A stretch of DNA of 64,000 nt from Arbacia lixula (GCA_963669155.1 OZ022577.1:30848053-30912052); one strand, 5' to 3'; shown: positions 11,801 to 22,300, counted from the first letter of the stretch. A program made the numbers and translations. Notes: generated by a model not told the origin, from the sequence alone.

Positions 11801-12987
11801 AGCCCCCTGCCTTTAACCCTTTTCATGGGCCATTCACTCTGAAAGAGTATAGTTGTTATGAGATTAACACTGATTTAAAAAATAAGATAAACACCTCAGG
11901 ATTCAAATGTATTTACCTTTGTGTGTGTATGGAAAGAAAGATAATTTTGTATCATGGCGCAAAGGATATAAACAAAAGGCCTGTATTCTAGGCAATCAAA
12001 AGGTGCTTCTAATTGGATTTGATTCATGAGTGCAATTCAATATTATAACCCTGTATTTTATTTTGAGCCTGTGTTCATTCACAAGCGTGCATGATACAGA
12101 CATAATACTGTAGACAGGTATACACAAAATTATTCTGCCAAGCTGCATGAAATAATTGCTGTGATCATATGACTACATGTTAAAAAGTCCTTAAAAGAAG
12201 AATATGTCTAATAAGGTTTACTTAAAATATTGAGTCAGATAATATCAACCATGTTGTATGAATACTGTGGTTAAAGGCAAGGGATAGAAGTGGTAAAGAA
12301 TAGGACACCTGTGATTAGTGCAGTGACACAAGAAAGGAGTCATGTTGAAATTATAAAACTGTAGAAACTTGCTGAAAGTTATTTGCCCTCAAATGATCCA
12401 CATTTGGGGTAATTAATGATTGAATAAAAAAATTCTTAAAATGTTCGGCCCAAATGTTTTGAGCATTACCCCAAATTACTCCAATTACTCCAAATGAGGA
12501 TCATTTGAGGGCAATTGATTTTCAGCAAGATTCTAAATGGACAATACATGAATTTAAGACCATTGGCAAGAAGATTGCTCACAATCACCTGTTTAAAGGC
12601 TTTTTGTCTTCCCAGTACAGTATATTCCCTTTAAAAGATAAATTAACACAGTGATGACAGCAGAACACAGATCTGCCATGCCCATAATCTCTACCACTTC
12701 TACCCGCTACCTCTGAATGCGAAGTTCAAGTTCTGCTTTTTCACTGGTGTGATAGATGTATACAGAAGACTATTGAAGACTGAGATTTTATGTGTGTTTT
12801 CTTCCAGCCACAGGAGACCAGCACAACTCTAGTAAATAGCCTGAAGGTACCAGCTACAGCAACCATGCCAGTCATTGGTGCTACTATGGCCACCAAGAGA
12901 CCAGTCAGCGTTGGCAAGGGTGGGGGAGGGAACAGAACCACAGCAACACCACCAAAGATGCCTGCCTTAGGGATTAAGCCATCGTGA
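1382..12987 (+). CDS. SRF: Serum response factor, C-terminal part (7 exons, 5' partial)
   Basis: SRF is a nuclear MADS-box transcription factor that binds CArG boxes and works with MRTF or TCF cofactors on immediate-early and actin-cytoskeleton genes. The MADS box is not in the window; only the activation region is present. Exons are 1382-1463, 1952-2107, 2959-3088, 3802-3956, 8882-9022, 10693-10772 and 12808-12987. All joins are GT-AG and in frame, giving 307 residues and a TGA stop. Identity rests on blocks that align in order with human SRF: FTMTNVPG (human FTVTNLPG), LPMTRYLP (human FPITNYLAP), LMYHTPQGVVYA (human MMYPSPHAVMYA), and a late block ending in QQ then TLVNSLKV (human GQQ then LTELQVVNL). 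Between them the protein is rich in Gln, Thr, Ala and Pro, as expected of an activation domain. The final 30 or so residues lie in a tandem repeat and match nothing I know in vertebrate SRF. Confidence 0.88.
1952..2107 (+). CDS. SRF: SRF exon
   Basis: The acceptor is TTGACAG and the donor GTATTA. Both ends split a codon after one base. It encodes LPMTRYLP, the counterpart of the human FPITNYLAP block, then a Thr/Ala/Gly-rich stretch. Confidence 0.85.
2512..2956. repeat. CT-rich simple repeat abutting an SRF acceptor
   Basis: About 445 bases almost free of purine, including an uninterrupted CT dinucleotide core near 2788-2833. It runs to within a few bases of the 2957-2958 AG and so serves as a very long polypyrimidine tract. 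Ser/Leu-rich and Arg/Glu-rich reading frames over it are artefacts. Confidence 0.95.
2959..3088 (+). CDS. SRF: SRF exon, Gln-rich
   Basis: The acceptor is GATTTAG and the donor GTACTA. It enters after one base of a Gly codon and leaves after two bases of an Arg codon. The peptide is Gln-rich (VLQVQQGHSQLQLQ). CT-rich simple repeats lie close on both sides. Confidence 0.85.
3100..3200. repeat. CT-rich simple repeat just downstream of the SRF exon
   Basis: A CT-rich tract with CTCTCCAT and CTCTCCCT submotifs starts about 12 bases after the donor of exon 2959-3088, so this exon has similar pyrimidine tracts on both sides. Confidence 0.9.
3300..3578. mobile_element. piggyBac-type MITE, copy 1
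   Basis: The ends are inverted copies of AGGGCATATACTGTACTGGG, followed inward by AAGGCAAAAAAGCCTTC. TTAA sits on both sides (3296-3299 and 3579-3582), the target duplication typical of piggyBac. The right arm is shorter and the copy is internally deleted. No transposase is encoded. Confidence 0.85.
3802..3956 (+). CDS. SRF: SRF exon
   Basis: The acceptor is CCTGCAG and the donor GTAAGT. It completes a split Arg codon and ends after one base of an Ala codon. It encodes a Ser/Thr/Pro/Gln-rich activation segment. A 4.9 kb repeat-filled intron follows. Confidence 0.85.
4070..4250. repeat. TTCGCAA-rich degenerate inverted-repeat fragment
   Basis: Several copies of TTCGCAA or TTTGCGAA in both orientations flank an AGTACTAGTA core, ending in a GTGAAATATTTGACGTATA stretch. 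It looks like an old inverted-repeat element, with no clean ends. Confidence 0.4.
4636..5370. repeat. 91-bp satellite with alternating A and B units
   Basis: About eight diverged units begin at 4636, 4727, 4817, 4909, 5003, 5094, 5186 and 5277, each near GTTGCCTCATTGATG. One unit type carries CATAATTAACTAAT then ATTATTGG; the other carries CATAATGAGCTCCTATT then CCTTGGGG. They alternate, giving a dimer of about 183 bp. Confidence 0.85.
5712..5952. repeat. Long near-perfect palindrome
   Basis: Two arms of about 115 bases (5712-5827 and about 5835-5952) are reverse complements with few mismatches, separated by about 8 bases. The centre is GATGCTTTTTAAGCTGAAGCATC. The arms include a purine run (GGGAAAGGGAAAGGGAAG) and its complement. 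Confidence 0.9.
6249..7279. mobile_element. hAT-like non-autonomous element with 8-bp target duplication
   Basis: The 1031-bp element starts TAGGCCTGAGTC and ends GACTCAGGCTTA. The inverted ends extend about 80 bases imperfectly and share ACCGGTGTTCGAT and GATGCATCGA. It is flanked by GTAATTAG at 6241-6248 and 7280-7287, matching the hAT target pattern nTnnnnAn. The interior has no reading frame resembling a transposase. Confidence 0.85.
7705..7885. repeat. Palindromic repeat with CpG-containing arms
   Basis: The arms share GACGAACTATCACTTCC, GGCGATCTG and GCTATCTTTCC in inverted order around a centre near 7795. Weaker pairing extends out to AAATAATCAAC near 7715 and GTTGATTATTT near 7869. 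No coding potential is seen. Confidence 0.8.
7876..8315. mobile_element. Putative terminal-inverted-repeat element with CpG-rich tandem core
   Basis: The ends carry TTTATATTCCACAT (near 7881) and its inverse ATGTGGAATATAAAT (near 8293). Inside, 7992-8070 is a tandem repeat of about 29 bp built on TTAGGACGCGCATTATGACG, unusually CpG-rich for this window. Target duplication not resolved. Confidence 0.5.
8882..9022 (+). CDS. SRF: SRF exon with conserved MYxxPxxVxYA block
   Basis: The acceptor is TATTGTAG and the donor GTAGGT. It encodes LMYHTPQGVVYA, the most diagnostic match to the vertebrate SRF C-terminus, followed by LPEGFVFNYQTAATH. It ends after one base of an Ala codon. Confidence 0.88.
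9196..9332. mobile_element. Short TIR element (GGCCC...CTTATAAAG ends)
   Basis: The left end reads GGCCCCGTCTTATAAAG and the right end CTTTATAAGATGGGCCCC, inverted copies about 137 bases apart. It lies in the SRF intron after exon 8882-9022. No coding capacity. Confidence 0.7.
9333..10692. other. SRF intron, nothing specific seen
   Basis: AT-rich intron between a short TIR element and the exon at 10693. No structured repeat or conserved exon was recognised. Confidence 0.5.
10693..10772 (+). CDS. SRF: SRF exon
   Basis: The acceptor is TTGGTAG with a weak pyrimidine tract; the donor is GTGGGC. It encodes a TAVTGAVTSYPIQLV stretch comparable to the human GTVQIPVSAVQLHQ region, ends CQQ, and leaves in phase 0. 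Confidence 0.8.
10773..12360. other. SRF intron, nothing specific seen
   Basis: AT-rich intron between exon 10693-10772 and a TTAA-family MITE. No exon or clear repeat was recognised. Confidence 0.5.
12361..12630. mobile_element. piggyBac-type MITE, copy 2 (left end missing)
   Basis: It matches the interior and right end of the copy at 52666-53030, including TTATTTGCCCTCAAATGATC and a right terminus TACAGTATATTCCCT followed by TTAA (12631-12634). About 90 bases of the left end are absent. Confidence 0.8.
12808..12987 (+). CDS. SRF: SRF terminal coding exon
   Basis: The acceptor is TTCTTCCAG; translation ends at TGA 12985-12987. The first part (TLVNSLKV) aligns with the human C-terminus. From about 12898 the coding sequence is the first unit of a tandem repeat that continues into the 3' UTR. 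Confidence 0.82.
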   Translation, partial: PQETSTTLVNSLKVPATATMPVIGATMATKRPVSVGKGGGGNRTTATPPKMPALGIKPS

Positions 12988-13540
12988 CCTGCAATGTCCT
13001 GTCAAGTGAAAGGAAATTGAACTTTCTCAGTCCCATAGGCAATAAACTGTGTTGTTGTTGTCTTGGGGCTGTGAATGTTTGGTACTGAGAGGGTTAAAGA
13101 GAGTTGGTCCCCGTTTTCCCTAGACATTGCTCCCTCTTGTGGTGGTTTTGTTAAAAAAAAAAAAAAAACAGCCAGTGCTGGCAAGGGTGGAGGAGGGTGG
13201 AGGAGGAGCACAGCAACAGCACCAAAGATGCCTGCCTTATGGATTAAGCCCTCACGGTGTGCAGTATCCTGTATGCAAGGACATTTAAAGGGACTTGGTC
13301 CATTTTCCTTAGAAAAAGCTCCCTCTTGTGGTGGTTTTGTGTAAGAGAGCAGTCCTTGCTGACAAGGGTGGGGCAGGGAGCAGGTCCACGGCAACACCAC
13401 CAAAGAAATCTGCCAGAAAAATGAGGAACTTAGCTCTCATGATGCACAGTGTCCCATAAGTGAGGATGTTTAAAGGAACTTGCACCTGGTTTCCCTCGAA
13501 TGAGTGCCCCTTGTGGTGTTCCATGCACACTCCCGATATC
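12897..13540. repeat. Tandem repeat spanning the SRF stop codon and 3' UTR
   Basis: Three units of about 180 bp start near 12897, 13168 and 13346. Each holds a GGCAAGGGTGG-like block, a CAACACCACCAAAG block, and in units 2 and 3 a CTTGTGGTG block near the end. Unit 1 encodes the SRF C-terminal tail and contains a 76-bp insertion. Unit 2 starts with a 16-base A run. Confidence 0.85.
13020..13095. mobile_element. 76-bp inverted-repeat element, copy 1, in SRF 3' UTR
   Basis: It starts AACTTTCTCAGTCCC and ends GGTACTGAGAGGGTT, inverted relatives of each other. Tandem units 2 and 3 lack it, so they show the empty site. It carries AATAAA at 13041-13046, followed by GTGTTGTTGTTGTC, a plausible polyadenylation signal for SRF. 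Confidence 0.7.
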
Positions 13541-15889
13541 TCTCAATGCACTCTGTATGTAAAGCTACAGTTAAGAACTACATCATTGAAGCCTCTAGGA
13601 TCAATTCAACTTTCTTTGGTGTGTGCATGTACCATCTATCATTAGCGACTCTAAGGTAAATCTAAGACATATTTTTGAAACTGGTTGTGCATTGGAGTCT
13701 GGAGAAGAATGATACCAATTATATGCACGTCCAAGCTTGTACATGTATGTGCCATTGAGTGGAGTTGAATTACCCATTGACCGGTTCTGACTGGTTACTT
13801 TTAAATGAAATACAAATGTTTGAAAGAACATCTTGCCTTGCTGACATGTACATATCTGAGATATCATATAAAAGTTTAAGGATTGATTTACATTACACTG
13901 TATGTCAAAGTTGCAAAATTGCCCAATGAAACCTCTTACTGGTAGCCCAAAACAAGCAAATGATGTGTTCTTAAGCCCATTTCTCAGACCTGATAAGACT
14001 TCAGCTGCTGCCATTTTACAAGGCAGTGTGCTGTGTGCATGAGAGTACCGGTATGGCAACTTTTGGAAAATCGGCCAAAACAGTGAATGTGCAGTTGTGC
14101 CAAACTCAATTGTTCAGGATGCTTTTTACAAATCAACTAGCTTGTTATGAACATCTTCATGAAACCAATAATACATTACCAGTATTTCCAGATTGGGCTA
14201 TTTTCTCAGCAACCCAGGTCAGAACTAGGGCAATATTTTGCAGCTTTGGTCTCATGGAGACATTCGTTTACCTAGTGGATACTGGTAGAGGGAGCAGAGA
14301 GGCAATGAACTACTTTGATCTTGGTCAGTGGGATGGTTGCTATGGAAACTGGATGAATGTACGAAGGCTGTGTGGAGAGCTCTGGCAGACGAGCTGAAGA
14401 TTAATCTGAAATCAATCAATACTTTCTTGCTGATGTAATGTGTTATTCTGTTGTTTTCTGACAAGAATTTTATAGCTTTTGAATTATTACTTGAAAATGA
14501 AGTCAACTGTCATGCTATTTAGTAAAGGCCTAAGCCTATGAGTAATCACACTGCACTCTTTTTTTTTTTTTTATCAGAAGATATCAAATCGATAACAAAT
14601 GACATTTTTCAATTCTTGATTACTTCGCACAGGAAGTTTCATTTTCAATCATATTATTTGGCACAGTTTTCCTTACGTATGATACTGTATCACTGGTCAT
14701 CAAAGACAAAGTGTGAAGTGGAATTTTGGACCTGCCTTTCTGATGTGTTACATACTTCTCCAGAAGATCAGCTTTTCTATAGAGTCATTCTACGTGAAAA
14801 TGATGCACTGCGTATTCAGTGTGTGCTTGAGATAGTTGATGCTTCTGTGTATATTTGTCTGTTCTTTCTAGAAACGTACATGTACTCTCTTGTTTTGTTA
14901 CTTCTCATAAAAATGCAATTCATCATAATTCATGAAATGCCAAATGTGGTGTTTTGATTTATTTATATGATGTTTCCTTCAAGAAATGAAATATTCCTTT
15001 GATGCATGCAATTTTCATATCACAAGTATTACAGCTGTGTTTATTTATTGAGTTTAAGTTGAGTATATTAGTGCTTGTTAAGGTTTAACTTTCTTTTTGC
15101 ATTACCATTCCATTGTTACTTATAGTGCATGACAACAGTACTTGAGGCCAAGTTCTTTTGTATTGTGGGAAGATAACCTGTAGATTCAAGATTTCATATT
15201 GCACTGAGAAATTATTAGCAGAACAAATTCAAAGCTTGAGAATGAAGCCCCAGTCATAATAGTCAATGAAGTGAAGAGCAACAAAATTATGCATAACTGA
15301 ACAATGTTAATCATTCTCAATTACTACTTTAAAGTATTAAAAAAAATGTAAATAGCACAAACCAAAATAGATTTGGAATATTTGATTAGATGTGCAATTG
15401 ATGTTATCTCTAATAGAGTTGCATAATATATTTTTTTTTTTTCTTCTTAATTTGGAAATTGAAGATGATGAAAGAGATACTACTTTTCCAGTGTGTATGT
15501 ATCAATGGCCGAGGTGCTTGGCTGTGGTATATGGTCTGGTTCTTCCTGCTGCTTTTCATGAAATACAACTAAGTTTGGATACATAGCCCAATTCCTTATT
15601 CCCTCATGATGTGTGAGCCAGTAAGAGAAGAGGGCCCAAGCAATGAGTCTAAGAGGCCAGACTTTGTTGTGGTTCCAGCAGTGTATCAGAAAGAAACAGA
15701 CTTCATACTTCATGTATTATACTTTTTGTCATTTTTTTTTTCTGTCAATGATATGGTGCTATACTATTTCTCATTATTTTTTACTTATTCATCATTGAAT
15801 TTTATGTACTTGTAAAGGTAGAAAGTTTTAAGGATCAAGTTCAACCTGTTTTGTTTCTTAGAAATATTCTCTGAAATGATATAGAGATA

Positions 15890-16010
15890 CAGTTGGGCCT
15901 GAGATCAACGTCACAGCTGATTGCAATCTATTGCAGCCAGACTGCAGTCAGTGTATGGAGCTGATTGCATTTGATTGCAATCACTGTGCATTTGATCTCA
16001 GGCTCCACTG
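15890..16010. mobile_element. 121-bp mariner-type miniature element
   Basis: The ends are CAGTTGGGCCTGAGATCAA and its inverted relative TTGATCTCAGGCTCCACTG, with inverted pairing over about 47 bases each side (TGATTGCAATC shared). TA dinucleotides flank it at 15888-15889 and 16011-16012, as for Tc1/mariner. Confidence 0.75.
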
Positions 16011-16666
16011 TACATGTACATGTACCAGGAAGCAATTGGTTAAAAAAAACACAATAATAATGAAAAAGAAATGAAAGAGCTGTGCTCACACACTACACTG
16101 ATTTGTGCCTTCCGATTGATTACAAATGTTGTGAATACATATGTTCCTATCCTAACTATATACACAATTAATGCATGTCTCTTTATTTATTTTCAATGCT
16201 AGTGTGTTTTCACAAGTGTAGTAATGTCTGTTTTGATCTCATACCCTCTTGTGTAACATACATAACACCTATCAATGCTGCCAGATGTTAGGAGGTCATT
16301 TCTCCTGTGTATGAATTGCTTACAAGTATTCTTCAAACAATTGAAACAATGTATTCTGTTGCAAGTTATATGTGTGAGGTTATCACCTACAATATGTAGT
16401 ACACACATTTTACAAGTTTCACAACACTGGTATAGAGTGTGTGACAATTTTGTTACAGATCTCTAGGGTGCATTTTTATTATTTAATTACTTACCAGATT
16501 TAATCCCTGACAAATTGTGGAATCGTCAGCCATTTATGTAGACTTTACTTCTATTTCAATCCTGTGTGAGGTTTTTTTATCCTGTTTGGAGCTTCAATGC
16601 TAAAATTGATTTTATGAGGGAAAAGAAACATAGCATGACTGTATTTCACATATCTGCAAAGCACCT

Positions 16667-16742
16667 AACCCTCTCAGTCCCGTAGGCAATAAAATGTGTT
16701 CTTTTTGACATGTGACTATCATTGTTTGGTACTGAGAGGATT
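16667..16742. mobile_element. 76-bp inverted-repeat element, copy 2
   Basis: It starts AACCCTCTCAGTCCC and ends GGTACTGAGAGGATT, the same length as the copy at 13020-13095 and also containing GGCAATAAA at the same place. The middle third differs between copies. Confidence 0.75.
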
Positions 16743-18439
16743 GATACAATATGTTTTGTTAGGATACAACTGAAACACTGCACAAAGAGGAAGAAGATCC
16801 TAGTAATCATGCATTAACTGTCTTTTATGATGATGGAAGGCTAGTATTGTTTTGCAATGTACCAAATTACAACATGTTTCCATTGTTCACAATGAATTTC
16901 AGCTTCATATATATGTGTAATGATATGTAAACGCTGTACATACTGAATAGGAAAAAAAAATATTTGATGAATCATTGCAAGCAATTGTATAGAGACTTAT
17001 TGTGATGTAACTTTACTGCCATTGAAATAACTTATTTTGATAAATGAGAGAGAAATGTTTTTTTAAGATTGGACATGCAAGATGCCTTGTGATTCCATGT
17101 GAATGTGTCTTATTTTTCCCTTCAGTTTCAGCTGAAAGGTGTGACTGAAAACTTAGTTTAATGGTTTTGTTACATTTCACTGATAATGACTGTAATTCTC
17201 ATTATTGGCAATATGGCTAAATACTCTGATACAGTCTTCACAGGATGATCGCAATGCATTATGGGGTAGCTTTTAGGACTCTGTAATTTCTGGGAACGAA
17301 ATGTGCATGGTGTTATGATCATGATACTAATAGCTGCTCTCTGCCAGCCTAACCGCACATTTTATTTAAATCCACGCAAGTCATTGAACGCAATTGTTCA
17401 ATTAATCGTAAAGTTGCATTCAACAAATTTTGCTCTCAACTTGGGCACTTGTAATAGTTGCTTTGTTTCTTAAATCCACTCACCATTACATGGTTCATGT
17501 ACCAGATATGTGTAAGTTGTGGATGTTGATCAATTTGATCTGCAAACGGGTTGCATCTGTATCATTTGGCACATTGCCAATTGCGAGAATTGAACTGCAA
17601 TAATGATGTGGGAGTAATCATATTTTAATTTGTTGCATCTGGAGGTTTGTTTTGTTTATCTTTTGATGTTTCAGCACAATGCTTGTGATATATTATATCA
17701 ATGTCTGGAGTAAAGGATCAGCTTGTCAGACTTGTATGTGTGGCCATTTACAAGTCTTTCCAAGCTTATCCTGATATTCGGAAGGTCAATTTTTTCAAAC
17801 TTCTCTTGATTGAAATAAGCATTTAGATGCTATGCATACACCATACTTTTTGGATCCGAAAAACGTTGATTTTCTTGGTTGAAAAATAATTTCATGGTTT
17901 TAGGGCTGCACATGGAGTATTGATGAATTATCTGAATTATTTTCATCATAGTGATAAGCTGTTTGCATTTTTGTAACTTGGTGATGAAAGTTACAGTGGC
18001 TTAATTTATTCCTGAAAGTTTTTTTATGAATAAAAAAGATTATATTTTTAATGTCAAAATATTTGTTTGCTCCCTTATTTATGCATAGTTATGTGTGTGT
18101 TTATGTGTGCAAATATATATGTGTGTCTGTGTGTGTAGGCCTATGTGTGTTTGTGCATGTGTGTGTATGTCTGCACGTTACTAATATGAGATCTGCCATA
18201 AATGTCTTATCAAAGGAGGAGAGTGGTAGAGAGAATGCCAGATTAAATAGATCTCAAAATGAAAGACATTTTTTTAATCCTATCATCCTACTTATCATGT
18301 TGATAAATGTTGCGAATTTGAAACCAAATTTGCATTTAATCTGCGGAAGAGGTGCAAAAAACGGCAGAACAGGTTGAAAATAAATCTGCGGAATGGTTCT
18401 TGAAATACAATCAGCTAAAACTTTCTAGCAAAAAGCAAC

Positions 18440-19030
18440 ATATGCATAGAATATACCTGTAATGTAGAACCTACAAAGTATTTTGTTCAATTTTCCACCA
18501 TTTTTCTGGATGTTAAATTATTGATTAGTATGCGACTACAACCACAAGAATATGTAACATCAATATGTTTTTAAAAACAGCAGACTTCTGAAAGAAATAT
18601 TTCTTACCGTTTTTGAACTACAAGGATCTATCAAGTTTCAACCAAACAGTAAAAGGCATCCAGAATTATACGTTTTTAGGACATACGCAGTATTTTGTCT
18701 GATTTTCCACCATAATATGTTTCGAAAAACATCAAAACATGCCAGTTCTTAAGCCATTGTACCAAAATCTTAGGTTACATTTTGGGTCAGAATGTAACCA
18801 TAAGAATTACAATATGTAATATTGATACATGTTTTGAAAAGCTTAAAAGTTGAAAATGCTAAAATTGTTTGATATCTTGAAATGTTTATAATACTTGTAT
18901 TTTTGTTGACCATCTTTAGAAGTACTTTCATATCCTTAAAGGGAGTTTTACAAATCTATGAACAGTTTTAAAGAAATTGGTGGTATGGTTTTTGAACCAC
19001 AAGAATCAAACATTTTTGAAAAGCGAAAGA
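18440..19030. repeat. Degenerate repeat upstream of SNW1
   Basis: Similar segments recur: AGTATTTTGTTCAATTTTCC near 18478 and AGTATTTTGTCTGATTTTCC near 18692; ACCACAAGAATATGTAACAT near 18541 and a relative near 18797; TTTTTGAACTACAAGGATC near 18611 and a relative near 18990. Spacing is 210-380 bp with indels. Confidence 0.45.
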
Positions 19031-19320
19031 TAATTATTAAACAGTGCAACAAATTAAACAAAATTTTTTTTTTTCCTCGGGTCACCCAGATCCATCAAAA
19101 TGCCTTTCAGACGGAGTGGATATTTAAAGTGATATTTCAATTTTCAATCATCTGTGTTCCAGCGATTTATTACTTATTGAAGTGCATGCAGTGTTGAGGT
19201 TTTGGCCCTCTACGGCGTGACTGAGTATATTATGCCAACTCAATCAATGGACGAGAGGTGCCTACTACGTTGAAGACGAGTTGATGACAAGAAAGGCCGG
19301 ATATCTCACCTTTTTAAGAG

Positions 19321-19337
19321 ATGGTTTCGTTAGCAGA
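19321..19337 (+). CDS. SNW1: SNW1 first coding exon (start codon)
   Basis: ATG followed by four codons and two bases, then a strong donor GTATGT. Spliced to 19970 it reads MVSLADILPKPKQW, which parallels human MALTSFLPAPTQL. This fit of frame and length decides the start; it is inferred, because the exon is too short to prove alone. Confidence 0.75.
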
Positions 19338-22300
19338 GTATGTATTAATTCACTCATTTACTTGTGATGCCAAATTTAATATTCATGAAATGATTTTTGT
19401 TTCTGAATGAGTGAAGTAAACGTTTAAACAGCCGCAGCCGCGATATTATGTCTGCGTCTTGCGTAGCAAGCGAAATGTACACAGTGTACATAGGGCTAGT
19501 GCAGCGGGGCAGTGCTGAATGCAAATGCGTGTGTGTCGGTACATTTTGTGTCTATGTGCACCTCAAATGCTGTTTGCAGAATGTATGATGGGGGCCTCCT
19601 TGTCAAAGCCAAGGCTCATACCCACCAGCTACAAACTCCATAGGCCGTGTGTACGAAGTGTGGCGAAACGGCCCAAAACTTCAGTTTTTCACCACAGAAT
19701 CACAACAGTGGGTGATTTTCAATTATTCACTCAATCACTGTGATTATTGTGTGGACAAATTTTATAGATCATATTCGTGATTCAGATGACAAAATCAATT
19801 AAATCAATAATGTTCCATGTTGTTTTATTTGAAGTTAGTTCAGGTTCAGGCATTACCATAAACCTCTGTTCTGAATAAGAGCCAAAGTGTGTTGTTTTGT
19901 AAGAAGTACATGTCAGATATTGAAGCAATGGCATTTATTTCATTTCTTAACTTTGTCCTTCTCCAACAGCATTCTGCCCAAGCCCAAACAGTGGGTACAG
20001 GATGAAGAGGTGGATCAAAGAGCAAATGAGGTAATTTCTTCTCCAAGTCCACGTTAATGTACAATATGGTCACATTGTTTCCATGCTTAAAGCTGCAAAA
20101 AGCAGCCAAGAGGAGAATATTTAAGAGAAGCTAAGGGGGGGGGGGGGGGGGGGTGGGAGCTGTTTGTAAGTTACAAATGACTGGTGATCCCTTCTTGTGC
20201 TTAATCACATTCTCAATGATTTTGATTCCCATCAGCTTAAGTTCATATCTGATGTTAAAATGAAAATTCCCGTTATCTGAATACAAAGCTTATGATTTGT
20301 CAAATTTTATGAGGATTGTTGGAAATAAACTCCCAATATGTTAAACAAAGTGTGGTATCGCAATTAGCACAAGAACGGATCACCAGTCATTTGTAAAGTC
20401 ATTCGTTAACAGCTTGGTGAAACACCCCCCAGGAGACACCAAAGACAAAATGAAGACCTCTGCAGGACTGTTGAAATGGTTGCTCAGTGACTTGAATCAG
20501 TATCTTAGAAGAATTTGTCCTGGTGGCCTCTGTGCGGTTATACCTAACAATGAACTCATGGCTGCATCTTGGCTGCTGTTGATTGCTCTTAGTGGCTTTT
20601 AAGTAGGACTGTATGCATGGAATTCAGAAAGCAGTTTAACTAGGGACCAGTCCAGTATTGGTATTGATCGCATTATGAATATGTCTCTGATTTTATGTAC
20701 TTGTATAAAATCCACAATTTGTTGTTCCAATTATGATCATTGTGATAATCAGATATAATGAGAGAAAACTTTAATCATAGCAGGACTAGTCTGTGTTTTT
20801 TTTTTTCTTTTCTTGCATGTTTACTCCCTCATATATTTTGAAAGGGAAATGTTACATTGATGATAGTAATGAATGACTTCAAGTCAGGAAGTCATGAAAA
20901 AAATAACTCCTATGGAAATAAAAAAAAACCAACAGACGGTTAAATTTGTATCTTTGTTAACAGTTTTGCTTGATGAGTGTAAATCTCCAATTGGTCTGAA
21001 TACTGACTTTGGCAATGATGCTTAATAACCTAATGATATTCAGTGCTGTTAAATACTAAGTTGTATCTGTCTACAAAGTTAAACAAATTGCAAATCTGTA
21101 TTGTAATTGATAAATGTTGATGGGAGATATTGCAAGATCCAGTAATGAGAAGTTTCATAATGGATGGTCCTTTTCTCCCTAGCTGAGAGTAGTCTCGGTC
21201 TCACGCAATGCAGCCCCTCCATATGGACATCGGAAAGGCTGGATCCCAAGATCACTTGCCGTGAGTACTCTTTATGGGGACAAATACAAAATAATATAAA
21301 TCATAAGATACACTAAGTTCTATTGCATTGTTCTATGATGTAAGTTTTGGGAGTTATATTTATCCTTACTCTTTTAAAAAGTAGCCTGTAGAATTTCTAG
21401 TGAGAGTAAAAACTTATGGAAAGAAAACAAGAAGTGTTTGTTGGTCCATTTTAATCGTCTATGATGATATGTACAGTTGAACACATTAAAATTCACATCA
21501 GCACCCTCTGCACAGGAACTCAGTGAGATCAAGCATGTGCATCTTAACATTATAGGACCCACATTTCTGACTCGATGCATCAAGTTCACATGTCATTAAA
21601 AGCGTATAGAAAGTCTGAATATTATTTTCACAAATTTAATAGTATAAAGCATAGCATAAAATCTACCTGGAAATTGATAAACCATATATTGCAGAAAAAA
21701 TCTGGAAAATCTAATCATATTGAATCACTTTTAGTTCATAATGAGGTTATAACAGATAAACATGAAATTGCAAACGCGTTTAATGATTTTTTTGTGAATG
21801 TTGGCCATAGAATCAATGACCTAGTCAGAAGCCCACATATCAAATTTGAATCTTACCTAAGCAGTCCGAATACACACTCTATATATTTTAAGCCCATTGA
21901 ATGCCGAGAAATATTGGATATTGTTGCAACTATGAAAAACAATACTAGTGCAGGAATAGACTCAATTAGTATTACTGTTGTTAAAAAAATAATTTCATTA
22001 ATTTGTGCACCACTTTGTCAAATATTCAATTTGAGTTTGTCTACTGGTAGGATCCCAATACAACTAAAAACAGCACGTGTTACCCCTGTTCACAAAAAAG
22101 GTCATACGAATGATCTAAATAATTATAGACCAATCTCTGTACTTTCAATTTTTTCAAAAATACTAGAAAGATGTATATTTAACAGAATGATGTCATTTAT
22201 AGATAAGCATAATATATTATTTAATAGTCAATATGGTTTTAGACAAGGGCACTCCATATCTAATGCAATTTTGGAACTTATACACTATGTTAATAAAGCC

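Larger units (their letters stand above)
13541..19320. other. Intergenic region between SRF and SNW1
   Basis: About 5.8 kb of AT-rich DNA. It holds a 121-bp TA-flanked element (15890-16010), the second 76-bp element (16667-16742), a GT-rich stretch near 18090-18175 and degenerate repeats at 18440-19030. Open frames of 120-150 codons occur at 13601-14059 (-), 14026-14397 (+) and 14538-14957 (+) but show no family motif. Part may be SRF 3' UTR, and the last few hundred bases should hold the SNW1 promoter and 5' UTR. Confidence 0.5.

Noticed and set aside
13601..14059. 152-codon minus-strand frame
   Set aside because: No recognisable motif, no codon bias, and it lies in probable SRF 3' UTR or intergenic DNA.
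14538..14957. 139-codon plus-strand frame
   Set aside because: Phe- and Ile-rich translation of AT-rich DNA starting in a T run; no domain features.
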